Shown here: piece after piece, positions 55,951-64,000 of the stretch
Layout of the letters: each line of letters begins with the position of its first letter
How positions within the stretch are numbered: position 1 is the stretch's first letter
Position numbers and translations under genes: made by a program
Notes under the pieces: model-generated
Databases searched by the model: none
Told to the model about the DNA's origin: nothing
What the model saw: only the letters and a program-made list of their open reading frames with translations
Assembly (NCBI RefSeq): GCF_005116665.1
Contig: NZ_SWCJ01000021.1
Coordinates: forward strand, 1-64,000
Direction: 5' to 3'
DNA length: 64,000 bases
Origin: Ferrimonas aestuarii
GTDB taxonomy: Bacteria > Pseudomonadota > Gammaproteobacteria > Enterobacterales > Shewanellaceae

Positions 55951-56361
55951 TTAGGTCAATGCCATTCGCTGGCTTTGCAAGCGGTGTAACAGAGGAATGT
56001 CGGCAGGTGCTAGGGTCGTGGTGTCCACCTGAGTAATAGCTTGCCATTGGTAGCGATCATGGCTGCCGGTCAAGACGATTTTTTGAGGCAACCAAGGGCA
56101 GATAAAGCCATGGAGACGCACCGATTTATCACCATAGTGATGATCACTGTAACCAAGGTAGTCACCGACGCTTAAGTCGATGCACAGCTCCTCCTTGAGC
56201 TCTCGTGCCAGCGCCTGCGCTAAAGACTCTCCAGGTTCCTGTTTGCCACCGGCGAACTCCCACAGTCCTCCTTGAGAACCCTCGGGGTGGCGCCGGGCCA
56301 ATAGAATTTGGTCGCCATCAATAATGAGGCCACAACATACGTCGATCATCTCGGGATCCAT
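55951..56361 (-). CDS. Nudix hydrolase (MutT/NudG type)
   Basis: The 136-residue product has a complete Nudix box GGKQEPGESLAQALARELKEEL, at about residues 38-60, with GLIIDGDQILLARRHPEG before it. MutT and NudG hydrolyse damaged or modified nucleoside triphosphates. The fourth codon on is another ATG (56349), whose product would begin MIDVCCGLII like MutT, so the true start may be there. The gene stands alone, 49 bases from menB. Confidence 0.85.
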   Translation of the reverse strand: MDPEMIDVCCGLIIDGDQILLARRHPEGSQGGLWEFAGGKQEPGESLAQALARELKEELCIDLSVGDYLGYSDHHYGDKSVRLHGFICPWLPQKIVLTGSHDRYQWQAITQVDTTTLAPADIPLLHRLQSQRMALT

Positions 56362-56470
56362 TCACTGGGTTTTGCCACAGTATACCCTGAATCTCCTTTA
56401 GCAATTGTGGCACAGTCCACTGTCGCATCATGAGGAGTAGGGTAGACTGCCCGCTTCGCTAGTCTCATGT

Positions 56471-57202
56471 GTGGTTGATATGCAAACGTATCCTGCGGTG
56501 GTGGCCTTCCATCGAACTCTAAATCATGATGTGCACCATATCGGCTTTAAGCCGTTGACTGAGGTGGACATTAAGCCAGGGCAGTATCTGGAAGTGTGTC
56601 TGGATAACGGCTGGTGTGTGCCTTACTCCGTGGGCAATGACCCAACCCAGTCACAATTACTGGAGTTGTACGTGCAGCATCTTCCCGAAGGAGATGCCAA
56701 CATTCGGGTAATTGAAGCCACTCAAGAAGGTGCCGAGGTGACCTTGGCTGCCAATGGCAAGATCTTTTACACCCCTGAGTGGGACAAGGTACCGTTGGTG
56801 TTGTTGGTGGCAGGTTGCGGCATCAGTCAGGCGCGCAGCTTCATTGAAGCCAGACTGGCGTCTGGTTCCGCACAGCCGGTCTACCTGTGTTGGGGCGGCG
56901 GTGATGAGCGAGAGCTGTTTCCATTGGAGCAGCTTACTCAATGGAGCAAAGACAAGCGCTTTATGGCCGACCTAACCCTGGATCGTCCAAGCGATGAGTG
57001 GACGTTTGCTAAAGGCACCGTGGTCGATACCGCCTTAAAGGGCCTTACCTGGATGACTCCCAAAGAGCGCAGCCGCGCCAAGGTGGTGGTGACCGGTTCA
57101 CCCAATATGGTCGATGCAACCCGAGCTCGATTGGCTGAGGCGGGCTTTGCTGCTGACAACTTGCTGGCGGATCAGGATTACTATCAGGTAAGAACTCTGT
57201 AA
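56471..57202 (+). CDS. NAD(P)H-flavin reductase-like oxidoreductase
   Basis: The 243-residue product has the ferredoxin-reductase FAD-binding pattern PYSVGND with preceding KPGQYLEV, followed by the NAD-binding VLLVAGCGISQARSF and a C-terminal CGN-like VTGSPNMVDATRARL. This layout matches the Fre/LuxG family. The start GTG 56471 is as given; ATG 56480 is possible. Downstream is a diguanylate cyclase gene after a 51-base gap. Substrate is likely free flavin, but Fre versus LuxG cannot be told. Confidence 0.82.
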   Translation: MVDMQTYPAVVAFHRTLNHDVHHIGFKPLTEVDIKPGQYLEVCLDNGWCVPYSVGNDPTQSQLLELYVQHLPEGDANIRVIEATQEGAEVTLAANGKIFYTPEWDKVPLVLLVAGCGISQARSFIEARLASGSAQPVYLCWGGGDERELFPLEQLTQWSKDKRFMADLTLDRPSDEWTFAKGTVVDTALKGLTWMTPKERSRAKVVVTGSPNMVDATRARLAEAGFAADNLLADQDYYQVRTL

Positions 57203-57253
57203 ATTCTGTCATTTGCTGCCACACTTTAAGACGAGCTTGGGTGTGGGGGCGCG

Positions 57254-58801
57254 ATGACCTTAAAGCGTTTGGTATTACTGCTGTCGCTGGTACTGGTATT
57301 GGTACTGGCGGCCAGCTATTGGGTTATCCGTAGCTGGATGCTGTTGCCAATGCTGGAAATCCGTGTTGCAGAGCAGCAGTGGCATGAGGTCCATAGTGTT
57401 GACCAATGGTTGATGCAACAGCAGCGCTTGCTGGGTGATCGGGCTCAGGGGATGGACTATCAGCAGTGGGCGGTTTCCGCTCTTAAAGAAGAGCCGCTGC
57501 CGTCACCGGCCTCTTCGGGTGAGTTGGCGCTTACTTTTTACCCCTCTCTTATTCTTGCTGCCGACGCCCATACTCAAATTGTTCCCATCGATGCGCTGCC
57601 CATATTCAGTGCAGAAAGCGCCTTTGTGCGCGCCCGATTGATGCCGACCATGCTGCCGGAAACGCAAGTCAGCCGCCAAGGCATGGTGCAGCAATCGGGT
57701 CGGCTCTACCTCTATGCCACCACCACCTTATGCCTGACAGGCAAGCAGAATTGCAGCTTGGGCTACTTAACTTTGGTTAAGGAGTTGGAGCCGGATTCGT
57801 TGACGGAGTTTTTTGGTGAGCTGGGGATCATGATTAAGCTCAGGTCAGCGCAGGGGAGCGATCTATCACTGCCGCAGCTTGGCGGCGAGTTGGCTTTTAC
57901 CGACGCTCTGTTTCAAAGAGAGTTGCTGGTTGTGGATTCTCTAGAGCAGCCGGTGTGGGTGATGAGCATTCAGCATCTGCAACAGCTCAATACCAAGGTG
58001 GAGTGGCGAGAGTGGATCGCCTTGCTGCTGATCTTCCTTATGGTTCCTGCGTCCAACTACCTGATCTGGAAACTGTTCATTAAGCCGTTGGAGTATGGAT
58101 CTCAGCAGTTGCAGCAGATGGAGCGAGAGCAGAGTTACCGCAAATTGACCATGAGACCCAATGTGCTGGAGTTTCAGATTCTGGTTAAAGCCTTTAACGG
58201 TTTGATTGGCCGCGTCGAGAAGCAGCGGGAACAGCTTCACTCCCTTAGCCAAACCGATGCATTGACCGGCCTTGCGAATCGCCGGGGCATGGAGCAGTTT
58301 ACCGAGCGCGAGTGGCAGCGATTGTGTCGTGCTCGTTATGGCATGGCCGTACTGATGATGGATATCGATGACTTTAAAGCGTACAACGATAAGTATGGTC
58401 ATCAGGCGGGGGATGACTGCTTAGTGGCGGTCTCCAGAGAGATAAAACGGGTGGCACGTCGAGGGGAGGATCTGGCCTGTCGTTATGGGGGCGAAGAGTT
58501 TTGTGTGGTTTACGTGGAACTCAAGCCGGAGGTGGCATTGGAGCTGGCAGAATCGATTCGCGTGAAAGTGGAGGCGTTGCATAAAACCACGGCGCTAATT
58601 CGGCGTCCGGTAACCATCAGTATTGGTGTATCCGTGTTGGTGCCCGGGGATGACGCCGACAAACAGTTTTCCGGCTTTGAGCAGCTGATTCGCATTGCCG
58701 ATCAGCAGCTGTACCTGGCAAAGCAGCAGGGTAAAAACCGCATCAATCATTGGCTGTCTTGCCGAGATGCACAATCCGGCGTAGATGCTAAGCCTAAGTA
58801 A
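57254..58801 (+). CDS. Membrane-bound diguanylate cyclase
   Basis: Makes cyclic di-GMP. The 515-residue product has a membrane helix (about 5-28), a periplasmic domain (about 30-250, with a Cys pair TLCLTGKQNCS), a second helix (about 253-272), a HAMP-like linker and a GGDEF domain from about 335. The active site is GGEEF at 412-416, and the inhibitory RXXD site (RGED) lies five residues before it, so product inhibition should apply. The periplasmic domain resembles CHASE4-type sensors; the ligand is unknown. Probably expressed alone or with the preceding flavin reductase. Confidence 0.9.
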   Translation: MTLKRLVLLLSLVLVLVLAASYWVIRSWMLLPMLEIRVAEQQWHEVHSVDQWLMQQQRLLGDRAQGMDYQQWAVSALKEEPLPSPASSGELALTFYPSLILAADAHTQIVPIDALPIFSAESAFVRARLMPTMLPETQVSRQGMVQQSGRLYLYATTTLCLTGKQNCSLGYLTLVKELEPDSLTEFFGELGIMIKLRSAQGSDLSLPQLGGELAFTDALFQRELLVVDSLEQPVWVMSIQHLQQLNTKVEWREWIALLLIFLMVPASNYLIWKLFIKPLEYGSQQLQQMEREQSYRKLTMRPNVLEFQILVKAFNGLIGRVEKQREQLHSLSQTDALTGLANRRGMEQFTEREWQRLCRARYGMAVLMMDIDDFKAYNDKYGHQAGDDCLVAVSREIKRVARRGEDLACRYGGEEFCVVYVELKPEVALELAESIRVKVEALHKTTALIRRPVTISIGVSVLVPGDDADKQFSGFEQLIRIADQQLYLAKQQGKNRINHWLSCRDAQSGVDAKPK

Positions 58802-58925
58802 TTAACTTATAAACAAAAAATAAAAAACAGAGTTTAACTGGTTAAAAACCGACCGTAACTGCCCATCAAGATGGCTTTCCCTTGCCTACACTTAACTGCC
58901 GTGATGTGAAGGTTGGAGTGTTGCC

Positions 58926-59249
58926 ATGAATCTAATTCTTCGTTTTGCCAGTGCCTTAACTTGCGTTTTGGCGGTGATGTTCTCTCCCAAGCTTGCTGCT
59001 GACACCTCAGGGTTGATCTTGACGAAGCAGGAGTGTGACGGCACCAAGTGTGTGTGGGTATGGCAGTACCATAAAGGCTGGGCACCCGATGCCAATGCAT
59101 TGCGGGAACTTTATGACTACGGCCGCCACCTGTCCGCTGGCACCACGGTGATTACTGAAAACATAAAGCAGCGAACCTTAACCTTGTCAGTGGAGCAATC
59201 CAAAGCTCTGACGGCGTTGCAACCGGTAAGTTGCGACGCCACCTGTTAG
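58926..59249 (+). CDS. Small exported protein of unknown function
   Basis: The 107-residue product has a signal peptide (about 1-24, ending KLAA) and four Cys in the mature part (QECDGTKC and VSCDATC), enough for two disulfides. I recognise no family. It overlaps the LysR gene by four bases at its 3' end (convergent). GTTGGAG lies close to the ATG. Confidence 0.6.
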   Translation: MNLILRFASALTCVLAVMFSPKLAADTSGLILTKQECDGTKCVWVWQYHKGWAPDANALRELYDYGRHLSAGTTVITENIKQRTLTLSVEQSKALTALQPVSCDATC

Positions 59250-60202
59250 TTCCGAGGGGCCATTTCGGCGGCCTCCTCCAAGCAATATTGAGCAACAAAT
59301 TCACGCAGCCAGCGATGCGCTGGATCGGCGTCGATACTTTGTGGCCACGCAATCAGTTTGAATGACGGCTGCAATTTGACTGGCAGTGGCAGCTTCACCA
59401 AGTCGTGGGTGTCCGCCACCTGATTGCCAAATCCTTGAGTGCAGGTAAACACCATGTCGCTGTGTTGGGTGAGTACGGCGGCTGAGTGGAAATCTGACGT
59501 CACCATTCCCACCTCCAGCGTGTGTCCTTGCTCCGCTAAGACTCGGTCGAGTAGCCAGTGTTCACTGCCTTCACAATCCATCTTTACGTGCTGCTGCGTG
59601 AGGTAGACGCTTAAATCCCAGGGATGTTCCAACACCGGGTGACCTTGGCGCACCAGGCAGATGTGGCGCTCTTCCACCAAAGGTTGGTAACAGAGATTTT
59701 TAGGAATGGCGGCAATTTGATGTGCCCAAGGTGCCCGCTCATCCACGTCCCGAGCAAACAGAGCCAGATCGGCCCGGCCTTTACACAACCCCGCCATGGT
59801 TACCGCTTCCCAGTCCAACGTCTTGAGTTTGATGCCGGGAGCGGCTTTCATCAGTGGTGCCAGAAACTTAGGCAGTAGGGTAACGAAGCTGGTTTCATTG
59901 AGGGCGATCCGAAATTGGCGCTGACTGGTGGAGGGATCAAACCCTTGCGGCTCGATGATCTCCTCTGACAACGCCAACCAGTGGCGCAGCTTGGGTTCCA
60001 AAATCCTTGCTCTTGGGGTGGGCTTGAGCCCTTTTGGATGGCGCTTGAACAAGGGGTCGTTGAACTGCTGCCTGAGCTTAGTGAGCTGCTTACTGACTGC
60101 AGATTGGCTCAGAAATAGTCGCTCGGCGGTACGAGACACGCTCTGCTCCTCAATGAGAGTGAGCAGGGTACGCAGTAGATTCAAATCGGTGTGGGCAGAC
60201 AT
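59246..60202 (-). CDS. LysR-family transcriptional regulator (divergent from MFS transporters)
   Basis: The 318-residue product has the LysR turn TAERLFLSQSAVSKQLTKLRQQF and DPLFKRHPKGLKPT, followed by the effector domain with TSFVTLLPKFLAPLMKAAPGIKL. Start ATG 60202 has GAGGA at good distance; the frame extends further but without a site. It is divergent from the first Bcr/CflA transporter, 96 bases away, so it probably controls it. Inverted ATGAC/GTCAT half-sites lie in the shared promoter. Confidence 0.9.
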   Translation of the reverse strand: MSAHTDLNLLRTLLTLIEEQSVSRTAERLFLSQSAVSKQLTKLRQQFNDPLFKRHPKGLKPTPRARILEPKLRHWLALSEEIIEPQGFDPSTSQRQFRIALNETSFVTLLPKFLAPLMKAAPGIKLKTLDWEAVTMAGLCKGRADLALFARDVDERAPWAHQIAAIPKNLCYQPLVEERHICLVRQGHPVLEHPWDLSVYLTQQHVKMDCEGSEHWLLDRVLAEQGHTLEVGMVTSDFHSAAVLTQHSDMVFTCTQGFGNQVADTHDLVKLPLPVKLQPSFKLIAWPQSIDADPAHRWLREFVAQYCLEEAAEMAPRN

Positions 60203-60228
60203 GATATTCCTCATGGGAATAAAGCTGG

Positions 60229-60256
60229 ATGACAATAAGTCATTTTAATTCATGAC
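60229..60256. promoter_or_regulatory. Candidate LysR sites between LysR and the first MFS gene
   Basis: ATGAC (60229-60233), GTCAT (60239-60243) and ATGAC (60252-60256) form a perfect inverted pair with a third half-site. They lie 43 to 70 bases before the MFS start. This is a plausible regulator binding array. Confidence 0.45.
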
Positions 60257-60298
60257 TCAGAGTTTTTACAATAACCGCACTGATTCAAAGGAGACCCC

Positions 60299-61489
60299 AT
60301 GCGACTGACTAACCCTTTACCCCTTTTTATGATGATGGTGCTGTTTTCCCCTTTGGCCATCGATATCTTTTTGCCTGCGGTTCCTGTAATGGCCGACAGC
60401 TTTGGGGTTCCTGTTAGTTGGATTCAACAGTGTTTGCCGGTGTTTATGCTGGCTTTTGGTGCTGGGCAACTATTAGCAGGCCCACTGGCGGATCGTTATG
60501 GTCGCCGCCCTGTGGCTCTGGTGGGGGCTGTTACCTATGTGGTGACCTCGATGCTGGCGGCGATGGCCAGTGAATTTAGCATGTTGATGCTGGCTCGCTT
60601 GGGGCAGGGTTTTTCAGCCTGTGCGCTGTCTGTAGCGGCTTTTGCTGGCGTGCGTGATACCTTCGGCGCCGAGCGTTCCAAATCGATGTTCAGCTATCTC
60701 AACGGCGTGATCTGCATTGTGCCGGCCATGGCACCACTGCTGGGTGGTTGGCTCACCGAGATCTGGGGGTGGGAATCTAACTTTTGGTTTATGGCGGGCT
60801 ACGCTGCGGTTGTTGGGCTGATTATGTTTTTGATGCTCAACGAAACTCGCCCTGCTAACACCAAGAGTGATGGCAAACTATTGTCGATGACCGCTTACAA
60901 ATCCATTGTTGGCGTGGCGGAGTTTCGTTTCTATGCCTTGCTGGTGTTACTGGGCATGGCAATGATTATCGGTTATGTGACCCAGGCTCCAGCACGATTA
61001 ATGGTAGAACTTGGGCTCAATTCAACTCAGTTCGCTCTGTGGTTTGGGGCTAACGCATTCATCAACATCGTGGCGGCGTTTATTGCCCCTAAGGTGATTA
61101 AGCAGATTGGCCAAACCAAAGGTCTATGGATTGGTGTGCTGGTGATGGCAGCATCCGGTGTGGCGGAATTGATGCTGCAATCGGTGATGACGCCACTGGC
61201 CTTTATGGCTCCGGTATTTACCGCCAGTGTCGGCTTCTGTTTCGTGATTGCCATCTGCAGTGGCAGTGCTTTGGCACCATTTGGTGACCGAGCTGGAACC
61301 GCGGCGGCGTTACTTGGCCTGTTCCAGATGACTGGCAGTGCCATCCTTGTGGGCTTACTGGCAGCCAGTGGCTTGAGTGCAGTGATGCAGTTGTCGGTAT
61401 TGATGTTGCTGCCACTGGTTTGGTTGGTATTGGCCAAAAAGCCTGAGTCAGATGACACCGCACAAGAGACAGTGACAGCCAACTCTTAA
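60299..61489 (+). CDS. Bcr/CflA-family drug efflux transporter (copy 1)
   Basis: The 396-residue product is a 12-helix major facilitator. The first helix reads LPLFMMMVLFSPLAIDIFLPAVP, with the family's acidic Asp, and loop 2-3 carries GPLADRYGRRPVALVG. The sequence LGQGFSACALSVAAFAGVRD fits Bcr/CflA. AAGGAG precedes the ATG. A very similar second copy follows after a terminator. Substrate unknown. Confidence 0.9.
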   Translation: MRLTNPLPLFMMMVLFSPLAIDIFLPAVPVMADSFGVPVSWIQQCLPVFMLAFGAGQLLAGPLADRYGRRPVALVGAVTYVVTSMLAAMASEFSMLMLARLGQGFSACALSVAAFAGVRDTFGAERSKSMFSYLNGVICIVPAMAPLLGGWLTEIWGWESNFWFMAGYAAVVGLIMFLMLNETRPANTKSDGKLLSMTAYKSIVGVAEFRFYALLVLLGMAMIIGYVTQAPARLMVELGLNSTQFALWFGANAFINIVAAFIAPKVIKQIGQTKGLWIGVLVMAASGVAELMLQSVMTPLAFMAPVFTASVGFCFVIAICSGSALAPFGDRAGTAAALLGLFQMTGSAILVGLLAASGLSAVMQLSVLMLLPLVWLVLAKKPESDDTAQETVTANS

Positions 61490-61507
61490 TTGGTCCTCTC
61501 TGAACGC

Positions 61508-61537
61508 AAAACGGCGCCATTTGGCGCCGTTTTTTTT
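61508..61537 (+). terminator. Terminator after MFS copy 1
   Basis: AAAACGGCGCC-ATTT-GGCGCCGTTTT with a run of T's. The same stem and loop recur after MFS copy 2, so it was probably duplicated with the gene. Confidence 0.9.
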
Positions 61538-61639
61538 AATGGGTTGAGGGGAATGGAGAGTCATGATTCGGCTCACGGGAATAACCTGGTGCAGCAATAT
61601 AATCGAGGTTGATTTTCAGTAAATATCGCAAGGATGCTC

Positions 61640-62815
61640 ATGGGACTGCGTAACCCTTTTCCCCTATTTATGTTGATGGTGCTGTTCTCGCCTTTGGCCA
61701 TCGATACCTTCTTGCCTGCAGTGCCGATGATGGCAGACAGTTTCGCTGTGCCCATCAATTGGATGCAGCAGTGCTTACCGATGTTTATGTTGGCCTATGG
61801 GGCTGGGCAGTTGCTGGCTGGGCCACTGGCGGACCGTTATGGTCGTCGTCCGGTGGCTCTGCTCGGGGCTTCAACTTATGTGCTGACCTCCTTGATGGCG
61901 GCGCTGGCCGCGGATTTCAGTGTACTGATGCTAGCGCGCTTAGGGCAGGGTTTCTCGGCTTGTGCGTTGTCGGTTGCGGCCTTCGCTGGTGTTCGTGACA
62001 CCTTTGGTGCAGAGCGGGCTAAGCCGATGTTTAGCTACTTAAATGGGGTTATCTGCATAGTGCCTGCGCTGGCGCCACTGCTTGGCGAATGGTTGACAAA
62101 AAATTGGGGTTGGCAATCCAACTTTTGGTTCATGATCGCCTACGCCACTGTTGTGGGGATGGTGATGTTGTTCGTACTTAAAGAGACTCGCCCGGCGACC
62201 ACGAAATCCGAAGCAAAGCTGATCGCTATTCGTGCTTATTGGCCGATTGTGAGTGTGTTGGAGTTTCGTTTTTATACCGGACTGGTCATGCTGGGTATGG
62301 CGATGAGTGTGGGGTTTGTCACCCAAGCGCCGGCAAGAATGATGGTTGAACTGAAGCTCGATGGTACCCAGTTTGCGTTGTGGTTTGGCGCCAATGCCCT
62401 TATCAATGTTGCCGCTGCATTTGTTGCGCCTAAAGTGATTACGCACCTAGGGCAGGGGAATGGTCTGCGGTTCGGTGTTGGGCTGATGGCTATCTCTGGC
62501 ATATCGGAGTTTGTATTTAGTGGGGTGATGACACCCTTGGCGTTTATGGTGCCGGTGTTTACTGCCAGTGTTGGTTTCTGTTTTGTCATTGCCACGTGCA
62601 GTGGCAGTGCCTTGGCGCCATTTGGTGATCGAGCCGGAACGGCGGCAGCGTTACTTGGTCTGTTCCAGATGACTGGCAGTGCCATTATTGTTGGTGTGCT
62701 GGCGATGACTGGGTTAAGTACCGTAATGCAGTTGTCGATTTTGATGATACTGCCCTTAGTGTGGTTCGTTGTTGCCAGAAAGCCTGCTGTTGAAGCGTCT
62801 AGGGTCCACTCATAG
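61640..62815 (+). CDS. Bcr/CflA-family drug efflux transporter (copy 2)
   Basis: The 391-residue product from ATG 61640 is collinear with copy 1; long segments are identical, for example RLGQGFSACALSVAAFAGVRDTFGAER, given here only in part: LGQGFSACALSVAAFAG. AAGGA fits 61640 better than ATG 61634. It has its own leader of about 100 bases and its own terminator, so expression may differ. Divergence is spread over the gene and concentrated in helices 5-8. Confidence 0.9.
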   Translation: MGLRNPFPLFMLMVLFSPLAIDTFLPAVPMMADSFAVPINWMQQCLPMFMLAYGAGQLLAGPLADRYGRRPVALLGASTYVLTSLMAALAADFSVLMLARLGQGFSACALSVAAFAGVRDTFGAERAKPMFSYLNGVICIVPALAPLLGEWLTKNWGWQSNFWFMIAYATVVGMVMLFVLKETRPATTKSEAKLIAIRAYWPIVSVLEFRFYTGLVMLGMAMSVGFVTQAPARMMVELKLDGTQFALWFGANALINVAAAFVAPKVITHLGQGNGLRFGVGLMAISGISEFVFSGVMTPLAFMVPVFTASVGFCFVIATCSGSALAPFGDRAGTAAALLGLFQMTGSAIIVGVLAMTGLSTVMQLSILMILPLVWFVVARKPAVEASRVHS

Positions 62816-62831
62816 TCACGATGGGATAAAC

Positions 62832-62861
62832 AAAAAACGGCGCCATTTGGCGCCGTTTTTT
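62832..62861. terminator. Terminator after MFS copy 2, shared with the ABC permease gene
   Basis: AAAACGGCGCC-ATTT-GGCGCCGTTTT with A-run and T-run at the ends, the same as at 61508. The ABC permease gene ends just beyond it on the minus strand, so it acts in both directions. Confidence 0.9.
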
Positions 62862-62880
62862 CTGATTAAGCAACGGCTTA

Positions 62881-63846
62881 TTAGCGTGATTTCACGTAAG
62901 GAACACCAACTGCTTTTGGACCAACGGAGCGGCCGATGAAGCCAGCCAGCAACAGTACGGTCAGGATGTAAGGCAGTACTTCGATCATCTGTACTGGCAC
63001 TTCGCCGATGCCGGGTAGCTCAACGCCTTGCAGGCGCATGGCGAGGGCATCTAGGAAGCCGAACAGCAGACAACCAAACATCACGGTCAGTGGACGCCAT
63101 TTACCGAAGATAAGCGCGGCCAGAGCGATAAAGCCTTTACCTGCACTCATGTTAGGTACGAAACCGGCGTTTTGCGCGGTAGACAAGTAAGCCCCTGCGA
63201 TACCACAAAGGATACCGGCGATGATCAGTGCGCGGTAACGTAACCAAGCAACAGAGATACCCGCGGTATCCACTGCGTGTGGGTTCTCACCAACCGCGCG
63301 CAGACGCAAACCGAAACGGGTGCGATACAGAACCCACCAGCACACAGGTACCAGAGCAAAGGCTCCGTAAACCAACAGGTTGTGGTTCGACAGCAGCGTT
63401 GAGTAGATGCCACCAATCACTGGCACATCGGCGAGAGCGTCGGCAAACGGCAAGCTAATTGGAGTAAAGCGCTGCTCATCGGTCAGAGTCGGGGTTTGAC
63501 CGCCCAAACCGAAGAAGTAACGACCCAAGGTGATGGTGATTCCCGCAGCCAGAATGTTGATGGCCACGCCAGAGACCACCTGATCACCATTGTGGGTGAT
63601 GGAGGCAAAGCCGTGGATCATTGACATCATAACCGCTACGGCCATGGCGGCCAGCAGACCCAAGTACACGTTACCTGTGGTGTAGGCAACTGCCGCGGCG
63701 GCAAACGACGCGGTGAGCATTTTGCCTTCAAGGGCGATGTTGACGATACCGGAACGCTCGGAAAACATACCGGCCATGGCGGCAAGCAGCAGTGGCGTAG
63801 ACACACGCAGGGTGGCGTCCAGGATTAGGATGATATTCTCAAACAT
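62881..63846 (-). CDS. ABC transporter permease, BMP/nucleoside type (NupQ-like)
   Basis: One of two permeases in an ABC importer for nucleosides or related compounds. The 321-residue product has about nine membrane helices, GIVNIALEGKMLTASF near the N-terminus (the family's EGxM motif) and RAVGENPHAVDTAGISVAWLRY in the middle, which is the ATPase-contact loop of the BMP-type permeases. It follows the other permease gene by three bases. The ATPase and binding protein should lie beyond the right edge. Confidence 0.92.
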   Translation of the reverse strand: MFENIILILDATLRVSTPLLLAAMAGMFSERSGIVNIALEGKMLTASFAAAAVAYTTGNVYLGLLAAMAVAVMMSMIHGFASITHNGDQVVSGVAINILAAGITITLGRYFFGLGGQTPTLTDEQRFTPISLPFADALADVPVIGGIYSTLLSNHNLLVYGAFALVPVCWWVLYRTRFGLRLRAVGENPHAVDTAGISVAWLRYRALIIAGILCGIAGAYLSTAQNAGFVPNMSAGKGFIALAALIFGKWRPLTVMFGCLLFGFLDALAMRLQGVELPGIGEVPVQMIEVLPYILTVLLLAGFIGRSVGPKAVGVPYVKSR

Positions 63847-63849
63847 GAC

Positions 63850-64000
63850 TTACGCCTCCGCCTGAGCTTTCTTAGGGAGCAGGGCGAAGCCTTTCTCCAG
63901 ATAAGGTTTCAGCATGAACTCCAGAGCACCACAGAACAGGATAACCAGAGCCTGTACTACCACCACGATGTTGCGGTCCAGTTCAGGGTATTCGAACGCC
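63850..64000 (-). CDS. ABC transporter permease, C-terminal part (truncated by window edge)
   Basis: An open minus-strand frame enters from the right edge and stops at 63850. The visible 49 residues include a hydrophobic helix (NIVVVVQALVILFCGALEFM) and end LLPKKAQAEA. Position three bases upstream of the NupQ-like gene identifies it as the partner permease (YufP/NupP type). The rest lies outside the window. Confidence 0.8.
   Translation of the reverse strand, partial: AFEYPELDRNIVVVVQALVILFCGALEFMLKPYLEKGFALLPKKAQAEA

Overview
The window looks like chromosome of a marine, facultatively anaerobic gammaproteobacterium close to Shewanella or Ferrimonas (Alteromonadales). Three things suggest this: the syntenic block serA / rpiA / ygfA-ssrS-zapA / ygfB-pepP-ubiH-ubiI-gcvTHP, two separate periplasmic nitrate reductase loci, and a urocanate-reductase type respiratory flavoprotein next to menaquinone (menB) and tetraheme cytochrome genes. 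The genus is an inference; there is no rRNA to settle it. I recognised no tRNA, rRNA, CRISPR array or prophage. The only mobile element is the 3' end of an IS3-family copy cut by the left edge.

Layout. 0-1.7 kb: IS3 remnant, then fpr (ferredoxin/flavodoxin-NADP reductase) and a glutathione-transferase-like gene. 1.7-5.2 kb: compact minus-strand napDAB with an FNR-type box and a DUF4250 gene upstream. 5.3-13 kb: an outer-membrane DUF3187 protein, ygfZ, serA, a YjdF-like membrane protein, a TetR regulator with an aldehyde dehydrogenase, a glutathione-peroxidase-like protein and rpiA. 13-18 kb: ibpA with a textbook sigma-32 promoter and a possible RNA thermometer, then a hybrid histidine kinase divergent from a PstS-like periplasmic protein plus porin pair. 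18-28.4 kb: the conserved ygfA-6S RNA-zapA, ygfB-pepP-ubiH-ubiI and gcvTHP block (folate and one-carbon metabolism, ubiquinone hydroxylation, glycine cleavage). 28.6-33.8 kb: a nitroreductase and a second nap locus (napDABC plus a 46-residue membrane protein), also behind an FNR-type box.

33.8-44.1 kb: an HNH-like protein, an M14 peptidase, a LysR regulator and then the most interesting region: a LuxR-solo / OmpR-type response regulator / histidine kinase operon followed by an OmpK/Tsx-like outer-membrane channel, a lipoprotein urocanate reductase (urdA) and its flavin transferase apbE. The UrdA-like protein has Tyr, Asp, Arg, His and Arg at exactly the positions that set urocanate rather than fumarate specificity. 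Together the genes look like a self-contained respiratory module: outer-membrane entry, periplasmic reductase, covalent FMN attachment and dedicated control.

44.1-64 kb: an SDS-type alkylsulfatase with a divergent LysR gene, a small hydrolase, a catalase preceded by an overlapping upstream reading frame with a strong ribosome site, an aromatic amino acid permease, an S46 dipeptidyl peptidase, a TolB-like beta-propeller, menB, a Nudix hydrolase, a flavin reductase, a diguanylate cyclase, a LysR gene divergent from two tandemly duplicated Bcr/CflA-type transporters (each with the same terminator), and the end of a BMP-type nucleoside ABC transporter operon running off the right edge.
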